Shown here piece by piece: positions 17,599-28,733 of a stretch of DNA of 64,000 bases; the first letter of the stretch is position 1, and the number at the start of each line of letters is the position of its first letter. The stretch lies in NCBI GenBank assembly GCA_030144725.1, contig JASKMD010000011.1:6716812-6780811 (forward strand). Direction: 5' to 3'. Origin of the DNA: Haematococcus lacustris (taxonomy: Eukaryota; Chlorophyta; Chlorophyceae; Chlamydomonadales; Haematococcaceae). Under the pieces are notes generated by a model that saw only the letters and a list, made by a program, of their open reading frames with translations, searched no databases and was not told where the DNA came from. A program made the position numbers and the translations under genes.

Positions 17599-20174
17599 TG
17601 AGCAATACCCCTGAGGAGCATGTGCAGCATTTAAGGCAGGTTCTGGAGTTGATGAGAGCCCACAAGCTGTTTGCAAAACTGAGCAAGTGTGAGTTCAACA
17701 GACCTGAGCTGGCTTTCCTGGGCCACATAGTGGGCAGGAACGGTGTGGCAGTAGACCCTGCTAAAGTGAAGGTGGTGGCTGAGTGGCCTCAGCCCCGAGG
17801 GCTGAAGGAATTGCAAGCCTTCCTAGGTCTGTGTAACTTCTTCCGCCGCTTCATCCGTGGCTACAGCTCTGTGGCTGCTCCCCTCACCGACCTGACAAGG
17901 CAAGACAAGCAAGCTGCACCTACGGGGGCACAACATGATGCAAGAGTGCAGGCAGCCTTTGCTAAGGACCCTCAAGTCAAGGGTGCCTTCCAGGCTCTGA
18001 AAGCAGCCCTGTGCTCAGCCCCTGTCCTAGCTCTGCCTGACTTCTCCAAGCCGTACTTAGTGTGGACTGACGCCTCCCTCCAAGGCACTGGTGGTGTGCT
18101 CATGCAAGAGGGCCGTGTGGTGGCGTACACGAGCAAGAAGTTCACACCGGCTCAAACACGGTACACAACAGGCGAGCAGGAGCTCCTGGCCATTGTGAGG
18201 GCCCTGCAAGAATGGCGCTGCTATCTAGATGGGGCTGTGGGAGTGACCATTGTGACTGATCACAACCCTCTTGTGTACCTGGCATCTCAGACTAACCTAT
18301 CCAGGCGCGTGGCGCGGTGGGTTGAGTTGATGTCCCGGTTCAAGTATGAGATCAAACACAAGCCTGGGGCTGTGAACATTGCTGACCCCATCAGCCGCAG
18401 TGTCCAACAAATGCAGCAGGGAAGTAACAAGGACGATGATGAGGAGGAAGCTGTAGGTGCTGTGGTGCTGCGTAGAGAGGGCCAAGTGCTGGTCATGACA
18501 AGGAGACAGGCCCGGCAGACCCAGCCGTCCATCGCCCATGCGCCACCAGTGACACGCGAGCAAGACTCCGCCCAGCAGGCCGAGGGCCAGCCGGCTGTTG
18601 AGCGTACCGCAGGAGCGGTGCGGCCTGGTGGGGGGGAAGTCCCACTCCCTCGGCGAAGCCCATGTGCGACACCCGCGGAAAGAGAGGATGCGGAGCGGGT
18701 GAGAGAAGTGGAACTCGCACGGGCACCAGGTGGCTCGCTGCATGATTTCATAATTGAAGGCTACAGCCATGACCCCTTGTTTCAATCAGGAAAGGCACAA
18801 AAGAGGCTGAGCCGCAGCGAGCGAGGACTGTGGTTGCTAAGGGACAGAGTGTGGGTGCCACGCAGTCCACTGGTTAAGCAAGCGGTGCTAGAGAAGTGCC
18901 ATGATGATGCTTTTGCTGGCCATGTGGGTATCACAAAGACCAAGAAGCTGGTATCCCGACACTTCTACTGGCCGGGCTGGGACAAAGACGTGGAGGACTA
19001 TGTGCGGCATTGTGATGCCTGCCAGAGGAACAAACCAAGCTGCCTCCTTAAAGCCGGCAAACTGCAACCCCTGTCCATCCCTGGCAAAAGATGGGAACAC
19101 GTGAGCATGGACATGATTGTCAAGCTCCCAACAAGTGGTGAAGAGAGGTATGACTCCATCCTGGTGTTTGTAGATCGCCTAAGCAAGATGGTGCACTTAG
19201 TGCCCACACATGAGTCAATCGACAACGCAAAGTTTGCAAGACTGTTCAAGAAAAATGTCATACGTTTGCATGGGAAGCCGTCAACGGTGTTGAGTGACAG
19301 AGGAGCAATCTTTAACAGTGAGAACTGGCGAGAGATCTGCCGGTTGCTGGGCATGCGGATAGCCATGAGCACGGCTTACCACCCTGAGTCCGATGGGCAA
19401 ACCGAGAGAGTGAACAGGGTGGTGGAAGAGATGTTGAGGGCCTACATCAGCCCTGCCCAGTCTGACTGGTCTGAGCATTTGGACATGGTGGAATTCGCAA
19501 TCAACAACTCATGGCATGAATCGGTACAGAATACTCCCTTCTTCTTGAACTATGGAGAGCACCCGTTGACGCCAGCTTCTGAGGGGCTACCCCAGTCGGG
19601 GCCCAAGGCTCATTCCTTTGTGCAAGGCATCTTACAAGCAATCAAGAAGGCCAAGCAGTGTTGGGCTGAAGCTCAACAGAAGATGAAGGCCCGAGAGGAT
19701 GGCAGGAGAAGGCATGTGTCTTACAACCCTGAGCAACTTATCATGCTATCGACTGAGAACATGAGGAGGAAAGTTGATGATGTGGGAGTGCGTAAGTTGA
19801 AACCCAGATACGTTGGACCTTTTCGAGTGCTCCACATGGTGGGGGATGCAGCAGTCAAGATCCAGCTACCCCATCAATGGCGTGTACACAATGTGTTCCA
19901 TGTGTCCCTGGTGAAGCCATACGTGGGCGATGCGGTCCCAAACCTGGTAGCGCCACCGCCTGACCGATGGGAAGACGGCCAGCCCGTGTACGAGGTGGAG
20001 AAGCTGGTTGACCACCGTCTCACGTCCGGCTATCGACCACAACTGGAGTTTCTGGTTAAGTGGGTTGGATACCCCTTTGAGAGCAACACATGGGAACCCC
20101 TAGTCAATCTGCAAGGTAGCATGGACCTGGTGAGGGAGTATGCTGCTGCCAAGAACCTACACATTCCAAAGTGA
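17583..20174 (+). pseudogene. pol: GypB Pol part 2: reverse transcriptase thumb, RNase H, integrase, chromodomain
   Basis: Continues from DDILVMSN at 17583 in the second frame. RNase H has WTDASLQGTGGVLMQ and [15 protein letters not shown]. The integrase zinc finger has HDDAFAGHVG and CDACQRNK; counting from 17592, the catalytic residues are D507, D569 and E605, the last two 35 residues apart. The C-terminal chromodomain (LEFLVKWVGYPFESNTWEP) marks a chromovirus. Apart from the frameshift at its start the frame is open to the stop at 20172-20174. Integrase could be functional only if translated by another route. Confidence 0.88.
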
Positions 20175-20318
20175 AAAAGACAATAAAAAGTGTTTGTGGA
20201 CGTTTGACACCAAGCGCCGACGTAAAGGCGTTAGCGACGGTACGATGCAGTACCCGAGCGGGGCAGGTCAATGATGGCAGCTGAGGACAGCTGGGGCCTT
20301 CGGCCAGGCGGGGGAGAA
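20175..20318 (+). other. GypB 3' noncoding region and polypurine tract
   Basis: 144 bp between the pol stop and the 3' LTR. It ends GGCGGGGGAGAA (20307-20318), the polypurine tract that would prime plus-strand synthesis. Confidence 0.75.
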
Positions 20319-20518
20319 TGTTACGAACGCCGGTCGAAGTGCTAGCGAAGCGTCTCGGAAAAGTGATGACGCGATTGCGTCATAGTGGTGTCGGAGTGTA
20401 ATGCCAATGACCGGTGTCAAATGCTGGGTTCGACTCCCAGGCGGACAGCCTTGTGAAGGCACTGACATCGCCCTTGTCCGCTGAGTTGGCACTACCTCCA
20501 TACACCAGCTACGTAACA
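20319..20518 (+). repeat. GypB 3' LTR
   Basis: Reads identical to 14220-14419; followed by the CTCCA duplicate. Confidence 0.95.
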
Positions 20519-20621
20519 CTCCACCACTATGTGTCAGCACCGCTCTTCAAACGCACCGTCCGTGTTGGGGAAGAGGTGGGCACAAGGCTGAAGTCCAAAC
20601 AGTCGGGTAGGGAGTGACAGT
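20519..20621. other. Short unassigned stretch between GypB and GypA-2
   Basis: About 100 bp of pre-insertion sequence continuous with 14219 on one side and 61389 on the other. A plus-strand frame (HHYVSAPLFKRTVRVGEEVG) ends at TGA 20615-20617. ACAGT at 20617-20621 is the GypA-2 target duplicate. Confidence 0.4.
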
Positions 20622-20907
20622 TGTAACGAAGCGAGGTTCTTCCTAGGGGAAATAACCGAGCAGTTGCATGAGATCCCACCGTCATATCTCCCAGAAGGGT
20701 GACGGTGGCGTGTGACGGCTGGCCGCTGGCCTATTTAGCCGAGGGCCGCGAGAGAGTTGGGGATTCTCGTTATCAGAGGCATTGTGTAACACACATTGCC
20801 ACCCAACCGGAAGTAGCGGACTGTGGAACGCGAGGCAGGAGCGTCCCATTCACACGGAAGACAAACAAGGTGAGGCAGAGCAGCAGTTCTGCCACCCCTT
20901 TGTTACA
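20622..20907 (+). repeat. GypA-2 5' LTR
   Basis: 286 bp with 6-bp inverted ends TGTAAC/GTTACA, identical by eye to 61103-61388. CCTATTTAGCC near 20729 is a possible TATA-like element. Confidence 0.95.
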
Positions 20908-20908
20908 T

Positions 20909-20927
20909 TGGTTGTCCGACCGCAAGG
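20909..20927 (+). promoter_or_regulatory. GypA-2 primer-binding site
   Basis: TGGTTGTCCGACCGCAAGG, one base after the LTR, identical to the site in GypA-1. Confidence 0.75.
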
Positions 20928-21376
20928 TTGCGACCAAGTGTCGCGGTTCATCGCTTCCTGTGCAAGCGCCCACCGCCCTCCCCTTCACCGCTTCCCCTTA
21001 TCTAACCCTCTAGCTCCACCCTTCGGGGCGAGCACGCACTACCCTTCGGGGCGTGCTTGAGAGTTCCGCACTGCGGGCTCTCGCGGCGTTGTACTGCCTA
21101 AAAGTACATCGGCTTTTCAAGCCACTGCTACCCGTAAGGGCGCAGTCGTGCGTCTTGCAACAACGCCCTAACTGGGTGCTTGCATTTTGCGTTTCAAAAG
21201 CCAAGTTGACCCTTTACTGGGAACGCAAAAGCTTTTTAGCGCTATACGCACTTTGCGCACGATTGCTAGCTTGTTGCTCGTGGTTTTACCATTTGTGCAC
21301 TGCTAAAGAGCGTACTTGCTCATTTTGCATCGTTAGCGCATAAGACCAATTGCCCTAGCATTTGCTTGGTGCGCAG
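20928..21376 (+). other. GypA-2 5' leader
   Basis: About 450 bp without a supported gene, matching the leader of GypA-1 in reverse complement. Confidence 0.75.
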
Positions 21377-24300
21377 ATGACACACAAAGCAACACGAGCT
21401 TTGGTGCCGCACTCTCACTCCGAGGCCGGACCCCTGCGGCTCCAGCAGCGTCGGTGACAACCCAAGAAGTTACCTCAACTTCTACTTCTGGGTCGCACGA
21501 CACTAGCACCGGACCACGGGAGACAGCTCCTGGGCCGACGCTGCGGCGAGTGCCATGTGCGGCCTCACCACCGAGGTGAAGGACGCAATGCACACACTCA
21601 CACAGCTGCTTGATGAACATGTTAAGCGCAAGTCAACAAGGACACGCCTATTGCACATGTTCTTCAATGGCAAGCCTGTCATGAGACGGCGTGCAACACT
21701 TAAGCTTGCTAACCCCACAATCACCAAGTGGCTTAAGCACAAAACAACACAAGCCAAACAATTGGTGCGTGCTTAAGTGCAGGCCGTGGAGCTGGACATT
21801 GCTGCCAACCAGGACAGCTCCATGGAGGACATGCCAGACGCGGCGCAACAGCCGCCGCCTGCACCAGCAAGCGCTGCACCTGCAGCAACAAGCGCTGCGC
21901 CTCAAGCGCCTCCGGCGCAACCAGCCAGCGCAACACAGCAGCCCGCGGCAGCTGCTGCAGCCACTAGGCTGACGCAGCTCAGACCTGCTGCGGTGGTGGT
22001 GCCTCCAAACACCACCACCCATGACCGCATCAACCATCTGGAGCGAGAGAACCGCTCGCTGAAGCAGAGTGTCAAGACACTGCAGGCTGCCAGTGCTCAA
22101 GCCGCCATTGCCCCTCCTCCAGATGCTCAGGTCGACGCTCTGCAGCAGCAGCTCATTGCTGTGCAAGCACGCCTGGCGGACAAAGAGGCTGCTTGCCTGA
22201 AGCTGCAACAGCAAGTCAACAACTACAAGGCCAAGGCTCTCCCGCTGATCGCCAAGGAGAACCTGGCAAAGATCACCGTCAGCATCAGCCGACTAGAGGC
22301 TGAGCGTGCAGCAGCTCAAGCCTCAGCCGCACAGCTGCTGCAGGCAGGGTCTAGCCTCTCAAAGGTGTCTGCAGCCCTGGACAGGATCAACACCGACCTG
22401 GCCAAGCAGCGACAAACAAAGCTGCACTACGAGAAGTCTCCAGACTTCGATGCTGCGACACAATATGTGTTTGAGCAAGCGCAGCTGCAAGCTAAAGAGC
22501 CCCTGGCTGCAGAGCAGGCAGCCCGCCAAACAGCTGAGGAGCAGCTTGGCAACACGCAGCAACAGCTGCATGAGGCACAGGTCTTCATTGAGCACCTACA
22601 ACGCCAGATTGCTTGGCTCAGCTGCGTGCCGATGAGAAGGCCGCCAGCCAGCGCTTGCAACAGCTACGCAGGCAAATCTCGGTGCACAAGGCCACCATCG
22701 CCAGTGACAAGACCGGCCTCTTGGCCATTGTCACCAACAACTACGAGCACCTAAGGGTCACCGAGCGCATCACGCCGGACAGGGTTCATGATCCTGCATT
22801 CCAAGAGCGTGTGGCGATGTGCCTGGTGGACGAGCAGCTGCTTGGACCTGTTCCTCGAAGCACTCCCCCTGGGCAGTGCGCGCAACAACATGAGGACATG
22901 GCCGTCGATCCTGACAACACGTCTTGCCCAGACCCTGTTCAGGAAGCGGCTCCGGGCGTGGGCTCGGCTGACGTGGCTCAGCAGGCAGGCACCAGCAGGC
23001 CTCGCCCCCCCAAGCCCACTTTTGAGCCTCTCCCTCCTCCCAGCTCCATCATGCCAGAGGAGTACAGCGTTGTGCCGGAGGAGCGTGAGCGTTACTTCAC
23101 GAAACACTTCGCTCCTCAGTTGCACGCCATGCGAAAGGACTATGACCTGAGCATCACTCGCTTCAACGCGGACGAGGCCTGGAACCACAAAGCCATGGGG
23201 TTTGGAGCGGACTACTGCCAGTGGCAGTCGCTCATGTGCCACTACGCCACAAAGGCAAGTGACCCCCCTCAATTCAAAGAGCAGTCACACAAACCCCACA
23301 CGGTCAAGACGGGATTACCCGCCAAATTTTCTGGGGCTAGTGGACAGTTTGCAGAGGATGCCATTTTCCTGTTCCTTGACTATCTTACAGGCAATAACAT
23401 ACCTCAACCTGACTGGCCTAGCCACATCCTACCCTTGCTTGAAGGAAAAGCACTGCAAGCTTGGCTCTCCGTAGCTCAACCGCTGCGATTGTCAGGAGGC
23501 ACACCAACTTGGGAACTCATGCGTGATACACTCACCAAAGCCTTTCCTTGTGGTGACAGGGCTATGCAAGCCCCGAACTTTTGCACACCATCAAGCAACA
23601 AACCAGAACCCCAGAATATCTGAGGTACTTCAGGATGTTGGTAGCACGTGCAGGCGAACCCACACCCACAGACCGTGATCTTTTGCTCTGGTACATGCGT
23701 GGACTTAAGTCTAGCATTGCAGACCAGTGCAAAGTAAACCCAGCCACAGGAAAACCATGGGACTCATTTGAAGCTCTGGCAGAGTACTCGTGTGCTATTG
23801 ACACCTACACCCGCGACACTGACACCGACAAGCCTGTGCGTGCTAACCTAGCACACACCAAAGGCCGGACACTCCGCCGATCATCATCGCAAATCACCTT
23901 GCGCCCTGCTCACTCCCAGGTGCCGAACAAACGTGCTGCATCTGAAGCCGGTGACTATGGCGGCAAGCACCGCGGAAGTGGCCGCGGCGGCCGTCACAAC
24001 AACGGCAAGCACGGTAACGATCACTCTGGTGGTGGCCGTGGCGGTGGTCAAGGCGGCGGCAGTGGCCGGGGCGGTGGCGGCGGCCGAGGCCGTGGCCGTG
24101 GCGGTCGTCACACTCCTACAATTTAGTCCCTGCGTTTGTCCCTGCGTTCTACCGACCTTGTCCGATCGGGCTGGAAATTTGATAGATGGCAGTTTTCAGA
24201 AAATAGAACATATTTTACAAGAAAAATATTTTGAAAAAATCAACAGCTGTTGAGCTGTGGCCCGCAACCTATCCCTGCACTCATCCCTGCACTCTAGCCA

Positions 24301-24535
24301 CAGGGCCACAGCGCAGCCGCCTTTGATTTTTTTAAAATTTTTTCACTGAAAAATATGTTTTATATTCTGCAAACTACCATCTATCAAAATTTCAGCCCGA
24401 TCGGACAAGGTCGGTCAACACGCAGGGACGGACGCAGGGATTAATTTGTAGGAGTGTCACGACAATGGCGGCTACCGCAACAAGAACGGCAACGACGCCA
24501 GCGGCAGCGATGCCCCCAAAGCCGACGCCAAGTGA
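21377..24535 (+). pseudogene. gag: GypA-2 gag, decayed and split by a MITE
   Basis: Starts at ATG 21377 like GypA-1. Compared with that copy: small indels near 21405 and 21540 shift the frame, TAA at about 21775 replaces a Tyr codon, and a deletion of about 35-40 bases near 22612 shifts the frame again within the coiled coil. The capsid domain is split between frames 22613-23623 and 23581-24126, the same break as in GypA-1. The CAG at the site of the GypA-1 nonsense codon is intact here. The RGG tail is interrupted at 24110 by the MITE and resumes at 24457 to the TGA at 24533-24535. Confidence 0.85.
24111..24456. mobile_element. 346-bp CACTC-type MITE
   Basis: Inserted in the gag tail of GypA-2 with a TCA duplication (24108-24110 and 24457-24459), defined against the uninterrupted site in GypA-1 near 4430. 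Long inverted ends start CACTCCTACAA, followed by TCCCTGCG motifs, then CCGACCTTGTCCGATCGGGC and a matching segment inverted at the other end. The ends are close relatives of the E3 ends, so this looks like a deletion derivative of the E3 family. There is no coding capacity. Confidence 0.88.
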
Positions 24536-24568
24536 AGGTGTCCTCCGGAGGGACAGCCGGAGTTAACG

Positions 24569-26121
24569 GTGAGTGCAGCAGTGCATCCTAATTTGGTGAA
24601 CCAAATAGCTGCTAAGACAGGCAAACCCTTCTCCACAATAGGACATGCCTCGTCTGCTGCCGACCCCATCACCGACCCTGCACAGTTCCTGTCTGACATC
24701 ATGCCTGGTCAGCATGTGTGGATTGACTGTGCACCCAGTCATCTCAAAACCTGCCTTGAGCACTACAACGCTCACAAGCAAGAGAGTCCAAATACGACAT
24801 CCGCTTGTGTGCTGCTTCCCAGGTTTTCGGGTACCTCAAGATACAAGGAGTGGAGAAAGCTAACAACAAGCTGGACGCTGCTGCATACTTTCCCTCGCCA
24901 CACTCTATTGAGGATGAATGGCGACGTACCCCCGCATGCAATTCAGGTGTTTTACAACGCCCCCGCATGCCAAGACACCTTGAGGGCTAGGACAGCAACA
25001 GCCAATGATGACGGGCCTGTTATGACCTTTGACGCTGTCGTTAGCAACAATCCAGTAACTCTCTTGATTGACTCAGGTGCCACCCACTGCTTTGTGAGCA
25101 AAACATTGACTGCAAGGCTCAACTTGCGTGCCAGGGATGATAAGCAACCTGTAGTGTTAGCTGATGGTTCACATGGTGAGACCCAAGGCATATGCTCATT
25201 TAAATTCAAGTTGCAAGGTGTCATTAAGACATGCTCGTGCTTTGTAATTGACATGCCCCTCAACTATGACATCATCCTTGGAGACGAGTTTCTTTTGGCC
25301 CACAAAGCCGTGATCGATTACGGCGCGCGAACATGCACAATCGCTGGCCCGTACAATCGACGCGCTGTGCTAAAACCAAGAACAGTAACCACACAAGCCA
25401 ATACCATCGGTTTGTCGTGCATCACTCTAAGCAGAGCCAAACGTGATATGCGAAAAGGTGCAAAAGCGGCCCTGATCCATGTCTCAGCTGCAAACGCAAC
25501 ACCGGCTGCACCTAAAGCCGCTAAAGAACACGAATGCAGTGCCCCTATCAAGGCTTTGATCAAACAATATGCACAAGTCTTTGACGACCTGCAAGGGCTC
25601 CCCCCAGAACGGAACATTGCTCACACAATCCCGTTGGAGCCTGGAGCCAAACCGCCGTTTCGGCCCATGTATCGCATGTCGCCAGCGGAACTCGCAGAGG
25701 TCGAAAAGCAAATCAAAGAGCTTCTTGCTCTTGGTCTTATCGAACCTAGCTCCTCACCTTACGGCGCCCCTGTCCTGTTTGTGACAAAAGCAGATGGGTC
25801 ACTCCGTATGTGCATTGACTATAGGGCACTAAACAAGGTGACTATCAAAAATAAGTACCCTTTGCCCCGAATAGATCAACTCATTGATCGCCTGCATGGA
25901 GCCACCGTGTTCAGCAGCCTCGACCTGCAATCGGGCTACCATCAAATCCGCATCACGCCTGAAGACGTTCCCAAATCGGCCTTTCGCACGCCGTTCGGAC
26001 ATTATCAGTTCAAAGTCTTAAGCTTCGGCTTGACTAATGCACCTGCTACATTTCAAGCGGTGATGAACGATATCTTCAGAGAGCACAACAAATTCGTTGT
26101 GGTCTACCTTGATGACATCTT
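24569..26121 (+). pseudogene. pol: GypA-2 pol fragment 1 (protease and N-terminal reverse transcriptase)
   Basis: Near-identical to the first 516 residues of GypA-1 Pol: N-terminal region, DSGAT protease, and reverse transcriptase through the YLDDI active site. The frame is broken at 26122 by E2, which adds a few codons and a stop. Its frame is open back to the gag TGA at 24533-24535. Confidence 0.92.
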
Positions 26122-26255
26122 CACTCGTAGGAATTAGCAGCCAGGCGCCTGGACCGACTTCAGCCGTTTGGGCTGAAACTTTGCCCACGTGTAGCTTGTA
26201 ATGTAAGCAAGTCAACCACAAAGAAATCAGGCCGAAAAAGTCAAAGGCTGGGGCT
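26122..26255 (+). repeat. E2 left terminal inverted repeat region
   Basis: Starts CACTCGTAGGAATTAGCAGC. The reverse complement of 32040-32176 aligns with it over more than 110 bp with scattered mismatches. Confidence 0.85.
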
Positions 26256-26257
26256 GG

Positions 26258-26870
26258 GGGGTATTGTTCAGTGCGTTCAGTGCACGATTCAGTGCGTTCA
26301 GTGCACGATTCAGTGCGTTCAGTGCAATGTTCAGTTCGTTGAGTGCACGGTTCAGTGCGTTCAGTGCACGATTCAGTGCGTTCAGTCCAATGTTCAGTGC
26401 GTTCAGTCCAAGGTTCAGTGCGTTCAGTGCACGAATCAGTGCGTTCAGTGCACGATTCAGTGCGTTCAGTGCAATGTTCAGTGCGTTCAGTGCTAGGTTC
26501 AGTGCGTTCAGTGCAATGTTCAGTGCGTTCAGTGCTAGGTTCAGTGCGTTCAGTGTAATGTTCAGTGCGTTCAGTGCACGGTTCAGTGCGTTCAGTGCAA
26601 TGTTCAGTTCGTTCAGTCCAAGGTTCAGTGCGTTCAGTGCAAGGTTCAGTGCGTTCAGTGCACGGTTTAGTGCGTTCAGTGCACGGTTGAGTGCGTTCAG
26701 TGCTAGGTTCAGTGCGTTCAGTGCTAGGTTCAGTGCGTTCAGTGCTATGTTCAGTGCGTTCAGTGCAATGTTCAGTGTCTTCAGTGCTCTGTTCAGTGTA
26801 GTGTTCAGTGCTATGTTCAGTGTAGTGTTCAGTGCTATGTTCAGTGCGTTCAATGTCGTGGTCAGTGAGC
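26258..26870. repeat. E2 left subterminal array (GTTCAGTGC)
   Basis: Alternating GTTCAGTGC and GTTCAGTGCACG/GTTCAGTGCAAT units, period about 9 + 12 bp. The inverse of the motif in the right array. Confidence 0.9.
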
Positions 26871-27689
26871 ATGTAGAGTGCAAAGACTTAACCCTTTTGC
26901 AACTATATTCTTGATTTCGTATTGGTGGCGGGGTGTGTTGGGGTGGGGATGCAATGGGGCGGCACGATCCTGCAAATCGGCATGCAAGTTAGACATGAAA
27001 AATAAATCTCTGTGCCCTGTACACAACGTCTAGCGTCGGTGCTAGTCAGGCTAGATTCGCGACCCGTAGCTAGGTAGCCAAGTGGGCGCCAAGCTCTGAA
27101 ACCGACCTCTTCTTGCAGACAACATCGCAGCCAGGCAGCTACTTTCGCATGCCACATCGCAGCCAGGCAGCCACACTGCAGCCAGGCAGCCACATCTCAG
27201 CGGCTAGCCTCCCAGCCATTTTGCAGCCACGCAGCAGAGTACTTCGCAGCCCCTCTCGCACGCAGCTAGCAGCAGCTAGCCTAGTAGATCTAGCAGACGT
27301 AGCAGCCACCCTCGAGATCGCAACGCAATACATCGCACGCTCAGCCTTGCAGCCCACGCAACGAGCTAGCGACGTAGTCTACTTTGACCCACCTTTGTGC
27401 CTTTGACATGTCGAAACCACCATCTCCGAGCTTGTCCTCCCTGTCCCTTGTGCAATATAAATGCACCCACATCAGCTCCTACATCTACATCCTCTGTCGG
27501 TGAGTGCATCTTGTACCCACCATACGTTGCTCCTCCTTTGACAACTTGTCACCCTTTGTTTCGCAGGTCCTCTACACATTCCTTTACCCACCTTCCCACT
27601 TCACTCCCCTTCCCTCTCCCCCCCCCGCCCCTCCCTCCCCTACCCTCCCCCACCTTCACCACCCTGTACCCTCCCCATTGCAGCCCGGC
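26871..27689. other. E2 interior, left part
   Basis: Unique sequence with no recognised gene. 26930-27200 reappears inverted inside E4 in two pieces (35570-35705 and 41668-41740). CAATATAAATGC near 27455 is TATA-like. GTGAGTGCATC near 27500 and CCCTTTGTTTCGCAGGTCC near 27555 look like an intron donor and acceptor. Confidence 0.5.
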
Positions 27690-28733
27690 CCTCCCTCCCT
27701 CCCTCCCTCCCTCCCTCCCTCCCTCCCTCCCTCCCTCCCTCCCTCCCTCCCTCCCTCCCTCCCTCCCTCCCTCCCTCCCTCCCTCCCTCCCTCCCTCCCT
27801 CCCTCCCTCCCTCCCTCCCTCCCTCCCTCCCTCCCTCCCTCCCTCCCTCCCTCCCTCCCTCCCTCCCTCCCTCCCTCCCTCCCTCCCTCCCTCCCTCCCT
27901 CCCTCCCTCCCTCCCTCCCTCCCTCCCTCCCTCCCTCCCTCCCTCCCTCCCTCCCTCCCTCCCTCCCTCCCTCCCTCCCTCCCTCCCTCCCTCCCTCCCT
28001 CCCTCCCTCCCTCCCTCCCTCCCTCCCTCCCTCCCTCCCTCCCTCCCTCCCTCCCTCCCTCCCTCCCTCCCTCCCTCCCTCCCTCCCTCCCTCCCTCCCT
28101 CCCTCCCTCCCTCCCTCCCTCCCTCCCTCCCTCCCTCCCTCCCTCCCTCCCTCCCTCCCTCCCTCCCTCCCTCCCTCCCTCCCTCCCTCCCTCCCTCCCT
28201 CCCTCCCTCCCTCCCTCCCTCCCTCCCTCCCTCCCTCCCTCCCTCCCTCCCTCCCTCCCTCCCTCCCTCCCTCCCTCCCTCCCTCCCTCCCTCCCTCCCT
28301 CCCTCCCTCCCTCCCTCCCTCCCTCCCTCCCTCCCTCCCTCCCTCCCTCCCTCCCTCCCTCCCTCCCTCCCTCCCTCCCTCCCTCCCTCCCTCCCTCCCT
28401 CCCTCCCTCCCTCCCTCCCTCCCTCCCTCCCTCCCTCCCTCCCTCCCTCCCTCCCTCCCTCCCTCCCTCCCTCCCTCCCTCCCTCCCTCCCTCCCTCCCT
28501 CCCTCCCTCCCTCCCTCCCTCCCTCCCTCCCTCCTCCCTCCCTCCCTCCCTCCCTCCCTCCCTCCCTCCCTCCCTCCCTCCCTCCCTCCCTCCCTCCCTC
28601 CCTCCCTCCCTCCCTCCCTCCCTCCCTCCCTCCCTCCCTCCCTCCCTCCCTCCCTCCCTCCCTCCCTCCCTCCCTCCCTCCCTCCCTCCCTCCCTCCCTC
28701 CCTCCCTCCCTCCCTCCCTCCCTCCCTCCTCCC
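27690..28733. repeat. (CCCT)n microsatellite
   Basis: About 1.04 kb of CCCT/CTCC tetranucleotide, perfect except for a one-base slip near 28532 and the last unit. The complementary strand (GGGA)n is homopurine and a strong G-quadruplex former. Frames across it (LPPSLPPS, GGREGGRE) are artefacts. Confidence 0.97.

Larger units (their letters stand above)
14220..20518 (+). mobile_element. Ty3/gypsy chromovirus GypB, full length
   Basis: A 6299-bp element with 200-bp LTRs (TGTTACG...CGTAACA) that read identical, and a 5-bp target duplication CTCCA (14215-14219 and 20519-20523). It has a primer-binding site, gag with zinc knuckle, pol with chromodomain, and a purine tract before the 3' LTR. Identical LTRs imply recent insertion, yet pol has a small deletion at its reverse transcriptase active site. 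The family differs from GypA in LTR, Gag and primer site. Confidence 0.95.

Noticed and set aside
27690..28733. Telomeric repeat
   Set aside because: CCCT is not a known algal telomere unit such as TTTTAGGG or TTTAGGG, and the array is internal to a transposon.
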